Shown here piece after piece: positions 34,132-42,473 of a stretch of DNA of 64,000 nt. The translations under genes and the position numbers were made by a program. How positions within the stretch are numbered: position 1 is the stretch's first letter; every line of letters starts with the position of its first letter. Origin of the DNA: Shinella sp. WSJ-2. Its GTDB lineage: Bacteria > Pseudomonadota > Alphaproteobacteria > Rhizobiales > Rhizobiaceae. Below the pieces are notes generated by a model, which saw only the letters and a list, made by a program, of their open reading frames with translations, did not search any database and was not told the origin of the DNA. The stretch lies in assembly GCF_003432075.1 (NCBI RefSeq), contig NZ_QWBU01000003.1, positions 248,001 to 312,000 on the forward strand, given 5' to 3'.

Positions 34132-36015
34132 ATGCAGATCTCGACCAAACTCGGTGCGGTAACGCTCTTCCTGACGCTGCTGCTCGCCGGCGCCATTTTT
34201 TCCACCTATCTCGTCCTCAATACCATGTCGGCCAAGATGGGCACCATCGTCGTCGACCGGCTGGTTCCCGCCGCCAGCCTCAAGAAGGTCGGCGACCTCT
34301 ATGCCGTCAATATCGTCGATACCGCTCACAAGGTGCGCAGCGGCGCGCTCTCGTGGGAGGAGGGGCACCGTCTGAATACCCAGGCCGTCGCCGAGATCCA
34401 GACGATCTGGGATGCCTATGCCGCGACATACCTCACCGACGAGGAGCGCGGTCTCGCCAAGCAGATGACCGAGGAGATGCACAAGCAGGCCGGCAGCATC
34501 AACGACCTGCTTGCCATCATGCAGTCGAAGGATCAGGCGGCGCTCGATACCTATGTGACGACCCGGCTTTATCCGACCATCGATCCGATCGGCACCTATG
34601 TGGCCGCGCTGATCGATCTGCAGATCCGGGTCGGCCAGGAGGAGTTCAGCGCCGCCAATGAGACGAAGCACCTGAACCTCATCCTGCTCGCTTTGTTCGG
34701 CGCCGTTGCGCTCACCGTGGCCGGCCTGTCCTTCTGGATCATCGTCGCCGGTGTTTCGCGCCCGCTGCGCACCATCACCAAGGTGATGTAGACGCTGGCG
34801 CAGGGTGTGACGGATTTCGAAGTGCCGTTCCGCAGCCGCAAGGACGAGATCGGCCAGATTTCGGGCGCGGTTGAAGTTTTCCGCCAGTCTGAGATCGCCA
34901 AAGTCCGCTTGCAGGCGGAGGCGGAAGCCGCGCGCCTCCAGGCCGAGCAGGACCGCGTGCGCTTGCAGGAGGAAGCCGAGGCGGCCGCGCAGAAGCGTCT
35001 GCAGCAGGCAACATCAGGCCTTGCCGCCGGCCTGCGCCGTCTTGCCAGTGGCGATCTCAGCTTCCAGCTCGACGAACCTTTCGCGTCCGATTTCGAGCAG
35101 CTGCGCAGCGACCTCAATTCCGCCGTGGCGGAGCTCGGCGAAACGCTGCGCGCCGTCTCGCAGGCCGTCGACGAGATGGACACCGGCACCCGTGAAATCA
35201 GCACCGGTGCGGATTCGCTCTCCAAGCGCACGGAGCAGCAGGCTGCCTCGCTGGAGGAGACTGCCGCGGCACTCGACGAGATCACCGCCAACGTCACCAA
35301 TTCGACGCGCCGGGCCGAGGAAGCGCGCGCTGTTGCCGCCGAGGCGAATGGTAATGCCGCCCGGTCGGGTAACGTGGTCGCCAATGCCGTCAACGCCATG
35401 CAGCGCATCGAGCAGTCGTCGGGTCAGATCTCGTCGATTATCGGCGTCATCGACGAGATCGCCTTCCAGACCAACCTTCTTGCGCTGAATGCCGGTGTTG
35501 AAGCGGCGCGGGCCGGTGAAGCCGGCAAGGGTTTTGCGGTCGTCGCGCAGGAGGTGCGGGAACTGGCGCAGCGTTCGGCACAGGCGGCCCGCGAGATCAA
35601 GGACCTCATCCGAAATTCCGAAGCCGAGGTGAAGAACGGCGTCAAGCTGGTCAGCGAGACCGGCGAGGCCTTGCAGGCGATCGGCGGCAATGTCGCGACC
35701 ATCAACCAGCACATGGAGGCAATTGCCGTCTCCGCCCGCGAACAATCCGTCGGCCTTTCTGAAATCAACACCGCCGTCAACCAGATGGACCAGACGACGC
35801 AGCAGAACGCCGCGATGGTGGAGGAAACCAACGCCGCATCTGCGACGCTCGTCACCCAGGCCGACCGCCTGCGCACCCTGATCGAGCGCTTCTCGCTCGG
35901 CCAGCCGGCACGCCAGCCGCAAGCCGCGCACGCGACGCCGCAGCGCACAGTCCCGTCCCGTCCGCGCGCTTCCGGCAACACCGCCCTGAAGGCGGAAAGC
36001 TGGGAAGAATTCTGA
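34132..36015 (+). pseudogene. methyl-accepting chemotaxis protein, interrupted by in-frame amber stop
   Basis: Chemoreceptor with two membrane helices (about 8-30 and 185-210), HAMP, and a cytoplasmic signalling domain with the hairpin tip [20 protein letters not shown] and the C-terminal EVFRQ/NWEEF-like end WEEF. One TAG at 34789-34791 (codon 220) splits it inside HAMP: before it RPLRTITKVM, after it [13 protein letters not shown], both HAMP sequence in the same frame. TAG differs by one base from CAG (Gln). Unless suppressed, only a 219-residue membrane stub is made. A GTG at 34807 could restart a soluble signalling fragment of 402 residues. Confidence 0.85.
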
Positions 36016-36035
36016 TCTCCAGAATTCATCGACAA

Positions 36036-36067
36036 AAAAGCCGCCCGGATCGCTCCGGGCGGCTTTT
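36036..36067. terminator. bidirectional terminator between MCP and ohr
   Basis: AAAAGCCGCCCGGA (36036-36049) pairs with TCCGGGCGGCTTTT (36054-36067) around TCGC. The A and T flanks make it work for both convergent genes. Confidence 0.92.
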
Positions 36068-36084
36068 CATTTGGGACGGGCCAA

Positions 36085-36507
36085 TCAGGCGACGGTCGTT
36101 TTGACGTCCAGATTGCCGCGCGTGGCGTGGCTATAGGGGCAGACGACGTGGGCCTTCTTGATGAGGTCCTCGAGAACGGCCTTGTCGACGCCGGGCGCGG
36201 ACACTTCGAGCGAGGCTTCGATGCCGAAACCGCCGCCATCCTCACGCGGGCCGATGCCGACCGTTGCGGTGACCTTGGCGTCTTCGCCGATCTTGACCTT
36301 CTCCTTGCCGGCGACGAACTTCAGCGCGCCGAGGAAGCAGGCCGAATAGCCGACCGCGAAGAGTTTTTCCGGGTTGGCGCCCGTTGCGCCGTCGCCGCCA
36401 AGTTCCTTGGGAACAGTCAGCGTGACGTCGACGGTGCCGTCTTCGGTTGCGCCATGCCCGGCGCGGCCACCGGTTGCGGAAGCCTTGGTCCTGTAGAGAA
36501 TGGGCAT
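36085..36507 (-). CDS. ohr: organic hydroperoxide resistance protein Ohr
   Basis: Thiol peroxidase that reduces organic hydroperoxides. The 140-residue OsmC/Ohr-fold protein has the redox cysteines Cys57 (GYSACFLGAL) and Cys123 (HVVCPYSHATRGN), with Arg15 and Glu48 at the active site. AGGAGAC precedes the ATG at 36507; an earlier in-frame start adds 12 residues without family similarity. Divergent from ohrR with palindromic operators between. Confidence 0.96.
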   Translation of the reverse strand: MPILYRTKASATGGRAGHGATEDGTVDVTLTVPKELGGDGATGANPEKLFAVGYSACFLGALKFVAGKEKVKIGEDAKVTATVGIGPREDGGGFGIEASLEVSAPGVDKAVLEDLIKKAHVVCPYSHATRGNLDVKTTVA

Positions 36508-36562
36508 GAGTGTCTCCTTCCTTGCTGTCGTTGTTGATGACAATTGAATAGCGCAAAATTAA

Positions 36563-36593
36563 ATTGCGCGCAATATGATTTTGCAAATTGCAA
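36563..36593. promoter_or_regulatory. OhrR operators
   Basis: ATTGCGCGCAAT (36563-36574) is a perfect 12-base palindrome and TTGCAAATTGCAA (36581-36593) a perfect 13-base one. Both lie between ohr and ohrR; OhrR is known to bind AT-rich TTGC/GCAA dyads in related rhizobia. Confidence 0.75.
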
Positions 36594-36620
36594 TTTTAGC
36601 CCTTTGTGCGACAATGAAGC

Positions 36621-37109
36621 ATGATCGAGAAACGTGACGAAGCTGAGACGGACACCATCCCCGAAGGCGTGCTGGCGCTCGACCAGCAGCTCTGCTTTGC
36701 CGTCTATTCCGCCGCGCACGCGCTCAACCGCACCTACAAGCCGCTGCTCGATCCCTACGGCCTGACCTATCCGCAATATATCGCGCTGATGACGCTCTGG
36801 CAGCAGGACGGCCGCACGGTGAAGGCGCTGGGCGCCACGCTCGGGCTCGATTCCGGCACGCTCTCTCCGCTCCTGAAGCGGCTGGAGGCATCGGGATATA
36901 TCACGCGCGCCCGCGACAAGGCGGACGAGCGTCAGGTCCTCGTTACGCTCACCGAAAAGGGCAGGGCGATGCAGCGTGATGCGGTGGCCATTCGCATGGA
37001 GATCGGCAAAGCCACGGGCTGCACGCTGGAGGCACTTCAGGCGCTGACCCGAGACCTCCAGGCCATGACCGAGCGACTTGAAAGCGGCGTGCACCACGAC
37101 GCCGCCTGA
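36621..37109 (+). CDS. ohrR: OhrR, peroxide-sensing MarR-family repressor
   Basis: A 162-residue MarR-type repressor of ohr and itself. The peroxide-sensing Cys is Cys25 in DQQLCFAVYSAAH, the standard OhrR place. Winged helix at about 55-110 (LGATLGLDSGTLSPLLKRLEASGYI, RDKADERQVLVTLTEKG). Oxidation of Cys25 by organic hydroperoxides would release DNA. Divergent from ohr. Confidence 0.95.
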   Translation: MIEKRDEAETDTIPEGVLALDQQLCFAVYSAAHALNRTYKPLLDPYGLTYPQYIALMTLWQQDGRTVKALGATLGLDSGTLSPLLKRLEASGYITRARDKADERQVLVTLTEKGRAMQRDAVAIRMEIGKATGCTLEALQALTRDLQAMTERLESGVHHDAA

Positions 37110-37214
37110 AAAGTACGATTTTACCGTAAAGCCGGCCCTGCCGCACCTGTTCGCGATTCAACCTTCGCGCTAGACTGCGCGTGAAGACGAAGAAACCGTC
37201 GATTGGGGGCGCGG

Positions 37215-39134
37215 TTGACTTTCACATGGTCCTGGGAGAGGGCGAACGTCGCGGCGAGCCTGTGGTGCATCGCCGTGGGTCTCGTCATGTTGGCGCTTTG
37301 GCTGGCGGAACCGGCGGCCCTGGCTGCTGCGCATCCCGGCCTGTTCAACATGAAGTTCAATGCGGCGCTCACCTTCGTCGTGCTCGGCGTGTCGCTCTGG
37401 CTTGTCGCCGCCGGCCGCAGAAAGCTGCCGGCACTGATGATGGTTCCCGTCTTCATCTACGGCGCGCTTGCGCTTGCCCAGCATGTCCTGACCATCGATG
37501 CCGGCATCGATACGCTGCTCAACACACCCTTCGTCGATATCGGCACCAGTCAGCCCGGGCGCATAGCGCCGAACACGGCGCTCTGTTTCATTCTGATGAG
37601 CATCGCCATCGCCCGCCGCGCGCTCCGTGGCAAAAACGATATCGTGCAGGTGGCGCTCGGCTTTGCGACCTTCATCATCGCCGCGGCCGCCCTTGTCGGC
37701 TACGCGATCTCGCTCGACTTCGCGCATGACTGGATTCGCTTCACGCGCATGTCGGTTCAAAGTGCCAGCTGCTTCGTGGCGCTTGCCGTCGCCATCGTCT
37801 TCGTCGGCACAGAGAAGACCGGCTACAACCGGCTGACCATAGCCGCCATTCTGGGCCTGCTGACCTATCTCATCCTGCTGGCGATGGCCTATTACGAACT
37901 GGCGCGCTACGAGAATACGTTCGGGATCACCTTTACCATTAACGGCATCAATGCACGCAGCACGCTCTCTTCACTCGTCCTGATTTCGGGCGCGCTTTAT
38001 GGCGCACTCATCGTTCATCTCTATTTCTCCTCCCGCCAAGCCCGCGCCATGGCGGCGGATCTTGCCGAGAGCCGGGGGCGCCTTGCCGCCATTATCGACA
38101 ACGCGGTTGACGGCATCATCACCATCGACCAACACGGCATCATCCAGTCCGTCAACGACGCCTGCACGCGCATCTTCGGTTACGAACCGGAGGAAATGAT
38201 CGGCTGCAACGTCAAGATGCTGATGCCGGAGCCTTATCACAGCGCCCATGACGGCTATCTCGGTAATTACCATCGCACCAGCGAAGCCAAGATAATCGGC
38301 ATCGGCCGCGAGGTGGAGGGACGGCGCAAGGACGGCGTGATCTTCCCGCTCGACCTTGCGGTGGCGAAAGTGGAACTGAACGGCGCCACCATCTATAGCG
38401 GCATCGTGCGTGATATTTCCGAGCGCAAGGCGAACGAGCGGGCGCTGATCGAGGCGAATGCCGAGCTGGAGGAATTCGCCTACCGCACCTCGCACGATCT
38501 GCGCTCGCCGATCGCCTCCTCGCTGGGTTTGCTCGGTATTTCCAAGGACATGCTGGCGGAGGGGAATACGCCGGCGCTCGGCCAGATGCTGCAACGCATG
38601 GAGGTGAATTTCCGCCGGCTCGATCATCTCATCCAAAACATCATCACGGTGACGCGTACGCGGCTGATGGAGGAGGACGAAGGACCGATCAAGCTGCGCG
38701 TGCTTGTCGCCGAGGCAATCGATGCGCTCTCGCATCTCGATGATTTCAAGCGGATCCGCATCGAAAATCATGTGCCTGCAGAATTGACAATTGTCAGCAA
38801 GCCATCGAAATTCCAGGTCATCGTCGGCAACATGCTGTCCAACGCGGTCAAGTATCACGATCCCAAGGAGGCCGAGCCGGCGATCGATGTGCGCGCTTTC
38901 CGCTACGGCGGCCGGCTCAGGCTGTCGGTGGAGGACAACGGCCTGGGCGTTCCGCCCGCAAGCCGTCATTTGTTGTTCAAAATGTTCAAACGGCTGCACC
39001 CCAACCGATCCTTCGGCAGTGGGCTCGGCCTCTACATATTGAGAAAGAGCGCCGAAGCCCTGGGCGGCACGGCGCTCTATGAAGCAAGAGATAAGGGCAG
39101 TCGCTTTATGATCGACCTGCCCGACGGGGACTGA
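37215..39134 (+). CDS. membrane sensor histidine kinase with FixL-like PAS
   Basis: About 639 residues: seven or eight N-terminal membrane segments (MASE-like, 1-280), a PAS domain (about 300-410), and HisKA-HATPase with H427 in RTSHDLRSPI, N box NMLSNAVKYH, DNGLGVP and GSGLGLYI. The PAS is very close to the FixL oxygen sensor (MPEPYHSAHDGYL, IIGIGREVEGRRKDG), but the haem-ligand His of FixL is Lys359 here (EAKIIGIGR). A TTG at 37215 with GGGGG upstream is chosen; TTG at 37203 is possible. One base before a single-domain response regulator. Confidence 0.88.
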   Translation: MTFTWSWERANVAASLWCIAVGLVMLALWLAEPAALAAAHPGLFNMKFNAALTFVVLGVSLWLVAAGRRKLPALMMVPVFIYGALALAQHVLTIDAGIDTLLNTPFVDIGTSQPGRIAPNTALCFILMSIAIARRALRGKNDIVQVALGFATFIIAAAALVGYAISLDFAHDWIRFTRMSVQSASCFVALAVAIVFVGTEKTGYNRLTIAAILGLLTYLILLAMAYYELARYENTFGITFTINGINARSTLSSLVLISGALYGALIVHLYFSSRQARAMAADLAESRGRLAAIIDNAVDGIITIDQHGIIQSVNDACTRIFGYEPEEMIGCNVKMLMPEPYHSAHDGYLGNYHRTSEAKIIGIGREVEGRRKDGVIFPLDLAVAKVELNGATIYSGIVRDISERKANERALIEANAELEEFAYRTSHDLRSPIASSLGLLGISKDMLAEGNTPALGQMLQRMEVNFRRLDHLIQNIITVTRTRLMEEDEGPIKLRVLVAEAIDALSHLDDFKRIRIENHVPAELTIVSKPSKFQVIVGNMLSNAVKYHDPKEAEPAIDVRAFRYGGRLRLSVEDNGLGVPPASRHLLFKMFKRLHPNRSFGSGLGLYILRKSAEALGGTALYEARDKGSRFMIDLPDGD

Positions 39135-39135
39135 C

Positions 39136-39525
39136 ATGAAGATCCATTCGATCCTGGTCGTCGACGACGACGAGAACGACCAGTTCATTTGTGAATATAC
39201 GATCCGCAAGTTCGATCCGTCGATTCGCATCCTCAAGGCGTTCGACGGCACCGAGGCGCTCGATATCCTGCGACAGGAAGAAACACCCGACGCCATCATC
39301 CTCGATATCAACATGCCCGTGATGAACGGTTTCGAATTCCTCGACCGCTATGCCGAGGAGTTTGAACAGCACGCCCCCGTCGTTGCCATGCTGACCAGTT
39401 CGCATCTCGGCAAGGATCGCGAGCGGGCGATGCAATACAGCTTCGTGAAGAGCTATTTCGAGAAGCCGCTGCAGTCCGATCACCTGCATATCATGGCCGA
39501 ACTTCTCGGCCACAAAGGGCCGTAA
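39136..39525 (+). CDS. single-domain response regulator
   Basis: A 129-residue CheY-like receiver with acidic pocket DDD (10-12), phosphoacceptor Asp57 (IILDINMPVMNG), Thr/Ser switch (MLTSSH) and Lys in YFEKPL. No output domain, so it works by protein contact or as a phosphate shuttle. One base separates it from the upstream kinase, its probable partner; such kinase/receiver pairs resemble bacteriophytochrome-type response-regulator pairs. Confidence 0.93.
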   Translation: MKIHSILVVDDDENDQFICEYTIRKFDPSIRILKAFDGTEALDILRQEETPDAIILDINMPVMNGFEFLDRYAEEFEQHAPVVAMLTSSHLGKDRERAMQYSFVKSYFEKPLQSDHLHIMAELLGHKGP

Positions 39526-39533
39526 ACTTGTCT

Positions 39534-39568
39534 TTGGAAAAATAGATGCTATATTCTTTCCAAGGAAA
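39534..39568 (+). promoter_or_regulatory. promoter and operator of the Xre-RES pair
   Basis: TTGGAAA (39534-39540) and TTTCCAA (39557-39563) form an inverted repeat around TGCTATATT, a probable extended -10 box; an extra half-site gives TTTCC-AA-GGAAA (39557-39568). The antitoxin is expected to repress here. Confidence 0.6.
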
Positions 39569-39579
39569 GGATTAAGCCC

Positions 39580-39957
39580 ATGCAGCGGAAACCCATACAA
39601 CAGGCCAATGCGGAAGGCGTCGTGCTCACCAAGGCGGCCGTCAATGCGGCGGACCGGCTGGGATTGACGGCGCGCATCCTCTCGGCGGTCATCGGCGTGT
39701 CGGAGGCGACGGTGTCGCGGCTGAAGCGGCAGGACGTGCTGCTGGAGCGCGGCACGAAGCCCTTCGAGCTCGCCGTGCTGCTCGTGCGGCTGTTCCGCTC
39801 GCTCGACGCCATCGTTGGCGGCGACGAGAGTGTTGCGCGCAACTGGATGACGGCCGAAAACACCGCGCTCGGCGCCCGCCCCGTCGATTGTATCGTCTCC
39901 GTTACCGGCCTTGTCGATGTCCTTGCCTATCTGGACGCCCGCCGCGCTCTCGTCTGA
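39580..39957 (+). CDS. Xre/MbcA/ParS-type antitoxin (DUF2384)
   Basis: A 125-residue antitoxin. Helix-turn-helix at about 24-50 (LGLTARILSAVIGVSEATVSRLK) and a C-terminal toxin-binding DUF2384 domain (LLVRLFRSLDAIVGGDESVARNWM, NTALGARPVDCIVSVTGL). It neutralises the RES toxin encoded downstream, whose start overlaps its last 41 bases. AAGGAAAGG upstream gives a strong ribosome site. Confidence 0.93.
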   Translation: MQRKPIQQANAEGVVLTKAAVNAADRLGLTARILSAVIGVSEATVSRLKRQDVLLERGTKPFELAVLLVRLFRSLDAIVGGDESVARNWMTAENTALGARPVDCIVSVTGLVDVLAYLDARRALV

Positions 39958-40675
39958 GGCGCGGCCCTTCGTGGGCAGCGTCTGGCGGTTCGTCGAGGCG
40001 CAGCATCGCGTCTCGACGCTGAAGCTCGTCGATACCTTGGACGAGCAGGCCTTGCTGGAAGACATTCTCGAAGAGAGCAAGCCGGTGCTGCCGCCTGAAT
40101 GCGCCGGCCTCGATTATCTGCTCGCCACACCCTTCCGCTACGGCGCGATCTATCCGCACGGCTCGCGCTTCCGCCGGGCAGGGCGCACGCTCGGCGTCTA
40201 CTACGCGGCGCTGACGGTGGAGACGGCGCTGGCCGAGATGGCCTTCTACCGTCTTCTGTTCTTCGCGGAATCGCCTGCCACGCCGCTGCCGGCGAATGCG
40301 GCCGACTACACCGCCTTTTCTGCCGCCGTTGCGACCGGCGAGGCCATCGACCTCACCGTGCCGCCGCTCGACCGGGATGCGGCCTTATGGACGCACCCGA
40401 CCGACTACGCCGCCTGCCAGTCGCTTGCCGACGGCGCGCGGGAAGGCGGGCTTGCCGCCATCCTCTATCGCTCGGTGCGCGATCCCGCTGCCGGCATGAA
40501 CCTCGCACTCCTCACGGCAAAAGCCTTCGCCGCGCCAAAACCGGTGGAGCGCCAGACCTGGCGCATCCGGTTGTCAGGGCTCGGCGTGCAGGCCTTGTGC
40601 GACCACCCGCCGCGGCGCATCGGCTTTTCCCGCGAGGATTTTTCCGCCGATCCGCGCATCGCCTCACGCCGATAG
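39917..40675 (+). CDS. RES-domain toxin (NAD+-degrading)
   Basis: A 252-residue RES toxin; members deplete NAD+ in the cell. It shows the RES core: VWRFVEAQHRVST (Arg), FRYGAIYPHGSRFRRAG, GVYYAALTVETALAEMAFYR (Tyr and Glu) and ILYRSVRDPAAGMNLALL (Ser/Arg-x-Asn region). Toxin second, overlapping the antitoxin, is usual for Xre-RES modules. The start is ATG 39917; a TTG lies six bases earlier. Its 3' end overlaps the convergent ABC-F gene by 12 bases. Confidence 0.92.
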   Translation: MSLPIWTPAALSSEARPFVGSVWRFVEAQHRVSTLKLVDTLDEQALLEDILEESKPVLPPECAGLDYLLATPFRYGAIYPHGSRFRRAGRTLGVYYAALTVETALAEMAFYRLLFFAESPATPLPANAADYTAFSAAVATGEAIDLTVPPLDRDAALWTHPTDYAACQSLADGAREGGLAAILYRSVRDPAAGMNLALLTAKAFAAPKPVERQTWRIRLSGLGVQALCDHPPRRIGFSREDFSADPRIASRR

Positions 40676-42184
40676 GGCGGCCTCCTCGAAGAAATCCTCC
40701 GGGCTATCCACCTCGATCAGCCGCCGCTTCTCGATCAGCCAGAACCGGTTGGCCACCGCGCGTACGAAGGCGCGGTCATGCGAGACGAAGAGGCAGCTCG
40801 CCTGCTGCGCTGTGAGCTCTCGTTCCAGCGCTTCCTGCCCCTCGATGTCGAGATGGTTGGTCGGTTCGTCGAGCAGGTAGAAGTTCGGATTGGTCAGCCT
40901 GAGCACCAGCATGCCGAGCCGCGCCTTCTGCCCGCCCGAAAGCAGACCGACCGGCCGTCCCTGCATCTCCACGGAAAAGCCGGCACCGGCAAGCAGGCTG
41001 CGCGCCCGCTGGTCGCCGACATCGAAGCGGTGGATGATCGTGCCATGCGGCGTCTCCGTGTCGGAAAGATCCGACAGCGCCTGGTCGCCATAGCCGAGCA
41101 CCAGCGATGGCGTCGGCTTGATGCCCTCCCGTGCCGTGCCCTCGATTGCTTCGCGCAGCCGCAGCACGAACCGCGTCTTGCCGGTGCCGTTCAACCCGAG
41201 CAGCACGATGCGGTCGCCCTGGCAGATGAATTTCTGGCCGGTGCGGAAGAGGAGGGTGCCATCGGGCGTCTCGACCGGGCAATCCTCCAGAGTCACCAGA
41301 ACCTTGGCATGGGTGCCGCGATTGGCGAGCCGGATGGCGCCGGCGGAATTCTCCTGATGGGCGGGGCGCGCCGCATCCTCGATGCGCTCGGCGCGGGCTT
41401 TCAGCTGCTTGGTCTTTACCACCAGCAGATCGCTGCCCGAATTGATGCCGATATTGTTGAGCTTCGCCGCCTGCTGACGCAATTGCGCGGCCGCCTTCAT
41501 GTCCTTCTCGAAGCGCCGCTCCTCGGCCGCATCCGCCTCGTCCAATGCCGCGCGGGCGCGAGAATAGGGCAGCGCAAAGAGCTGCGAGCGCTCGGGCCTC
41601 AAGAACAGCGTGCGGTTCGTCACCGCGTCTAGGAAGGCGCGGTCGTGGCTGGAGAGGACGACCGGCATGTCGCGCGGCAACGTGCCGAGCCAGCTTTCCA
41701 GCCGGGCGATCTTCTCGAGGTCGAGATGGTTGGTCGGCTCGTCGAGCAGCAGCACATCGGGTTCCGCGACACGCACGCGGGCAATCAGCGCGATGCGCTG
41801 CCAGCCACCGCTCAATGCACCCAGCGGCCGCTCGCGCAGCGCCTCGGGCACCTCGAGCTCTTCGAGCGTCACATCCGCCCGCCAGCTTTCGCTCTCCTGC
41901 TGTTCGGGCGAAAGCGCACTCAGCACTGCCTGACGAAACGTCAGTTTTTCCAGCCCCGGGGCAAGGTTCTGTTCCATATGGCCGACGGTGAGGCCACGGG
42001 CGCGGGTGATCTCGCCGCTGGTCGGCTCGAAATCACCGGTGATGCAGCGCAGCAGGGTGGATTTGCCGCGCCCGTTGGCGGCGACGAGACCGATGCGGTC
42101 GCCGCTCGCGATGGCGAGGTTGAGATTGGCGAAGAGGGGAGCGGAAAGCGTGACGCCGAGCGCACGGATATTGATGAGCGACAT
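40664..42184 (-). CDS. ABC-F family ATPase
   Basis: A 506-residue soluble protein with two ATP-binding domains and no membrane part: Walker A VAANGRGKSTLL (34-45) and LGLNGTGKTRFV, signatures LSGGWQRIA and LSGGQKARLG, and two LLDEPTNHLD Walker B blocks, joined by a charged linker (ARAALDEADAAEERRFEKDM). ABC-F proteins act on ribosomes in translation or antibiotic protection; which applies here is not clear. The leader holds two hairpins. Confidence 0.92.
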   Translation of the reverse strand: MSLINIRALGVTLSAPLFANLNLAIASGDRIGLVAANGRGKSTLLRCITGDFEPTSGEITRARGLTVGHMEQNLAPGLEKLTFRQAVLSALSPEQQESESWRADVTLEELEVPEALRERPLGALSGGWQRIALIARVRVAEPDVLLLDEPTNHLDLEKIARLESWLGTLPRDMPVVLSSHDRAFLDAVTNRTLFLRPERSQLFALPYSRARAALDEADAAEERRFEKDMKAAAQLRQQAAKLNNIGINSGSDLLVVKTKQLKARAERIEDAARPAHQENSAGAIRLANRGTHAKVLVTLEDCPVETPDGTLLFRTGQKFICQGDRIVLLGLNGTGKTRFVLRLREAIEGTAREGIKPTPSLVLGYGDQALSDLSDTETPHGTIIHRFDVGDQRARSLLAGAGFSVEMQGRPVGLLSGGQKARLGMLVLRLTNPNFYLLDEPTNHLDIEGQEALERELTAQQASCLFVSHDRAFVRAVANRFWLIEKRRLIEVDSPEDFFEEAALSA

Positions 42185-42473
42185 GAAAAATCTCTGGTCT
42201 TCAAGGCCCCGCGGCGCGGCATCAGCCGTCGATCACGCGAAAAGGCACAAGGAAATTGGATGCGGGGGAACCGCATCGCCGGACAGGCGGACCAGAAGAG
42301 AAGTGTGTTCGTTCCGATCAGCCCTGCAAACGCATCTGCAGGGCAAGATTGGGACCATGCGTGCGGTGTGGCAGAAATTCGTATTTCACGCGCAGTCCTC
42401 TCTTACGTGTTGCGAACGGGCAAGCGATACCATCGGCGAGTGGGCTTGGCAACCGGGAGCGGGGAAGCGCGGC
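42185..42473. other. ABC-F leader / LysR 3' gap with two hairpins
   Basis: No gene seen. GATGCGG-GGGAA-CCGCATC (42259-42277) and GCCCTGCA-N8-TGCAGGGC (42321-42344) are perfect hairpins in what would be the 5' leader of the minus-strand ABC-F mRNA. A short open frame starting at 42276 overlaps the ABC-F start and could be a leader peptide; this is speculative. Confidence 0.35.

Noticed and set aside
34807-36015. A separate soluble chemoreceptor gene starting at GTG 34807
   Set aside because: Same frame as the upstream stub and starts in mid-HAMP; a broken single gene is simpler. Kept as a possible restart product.
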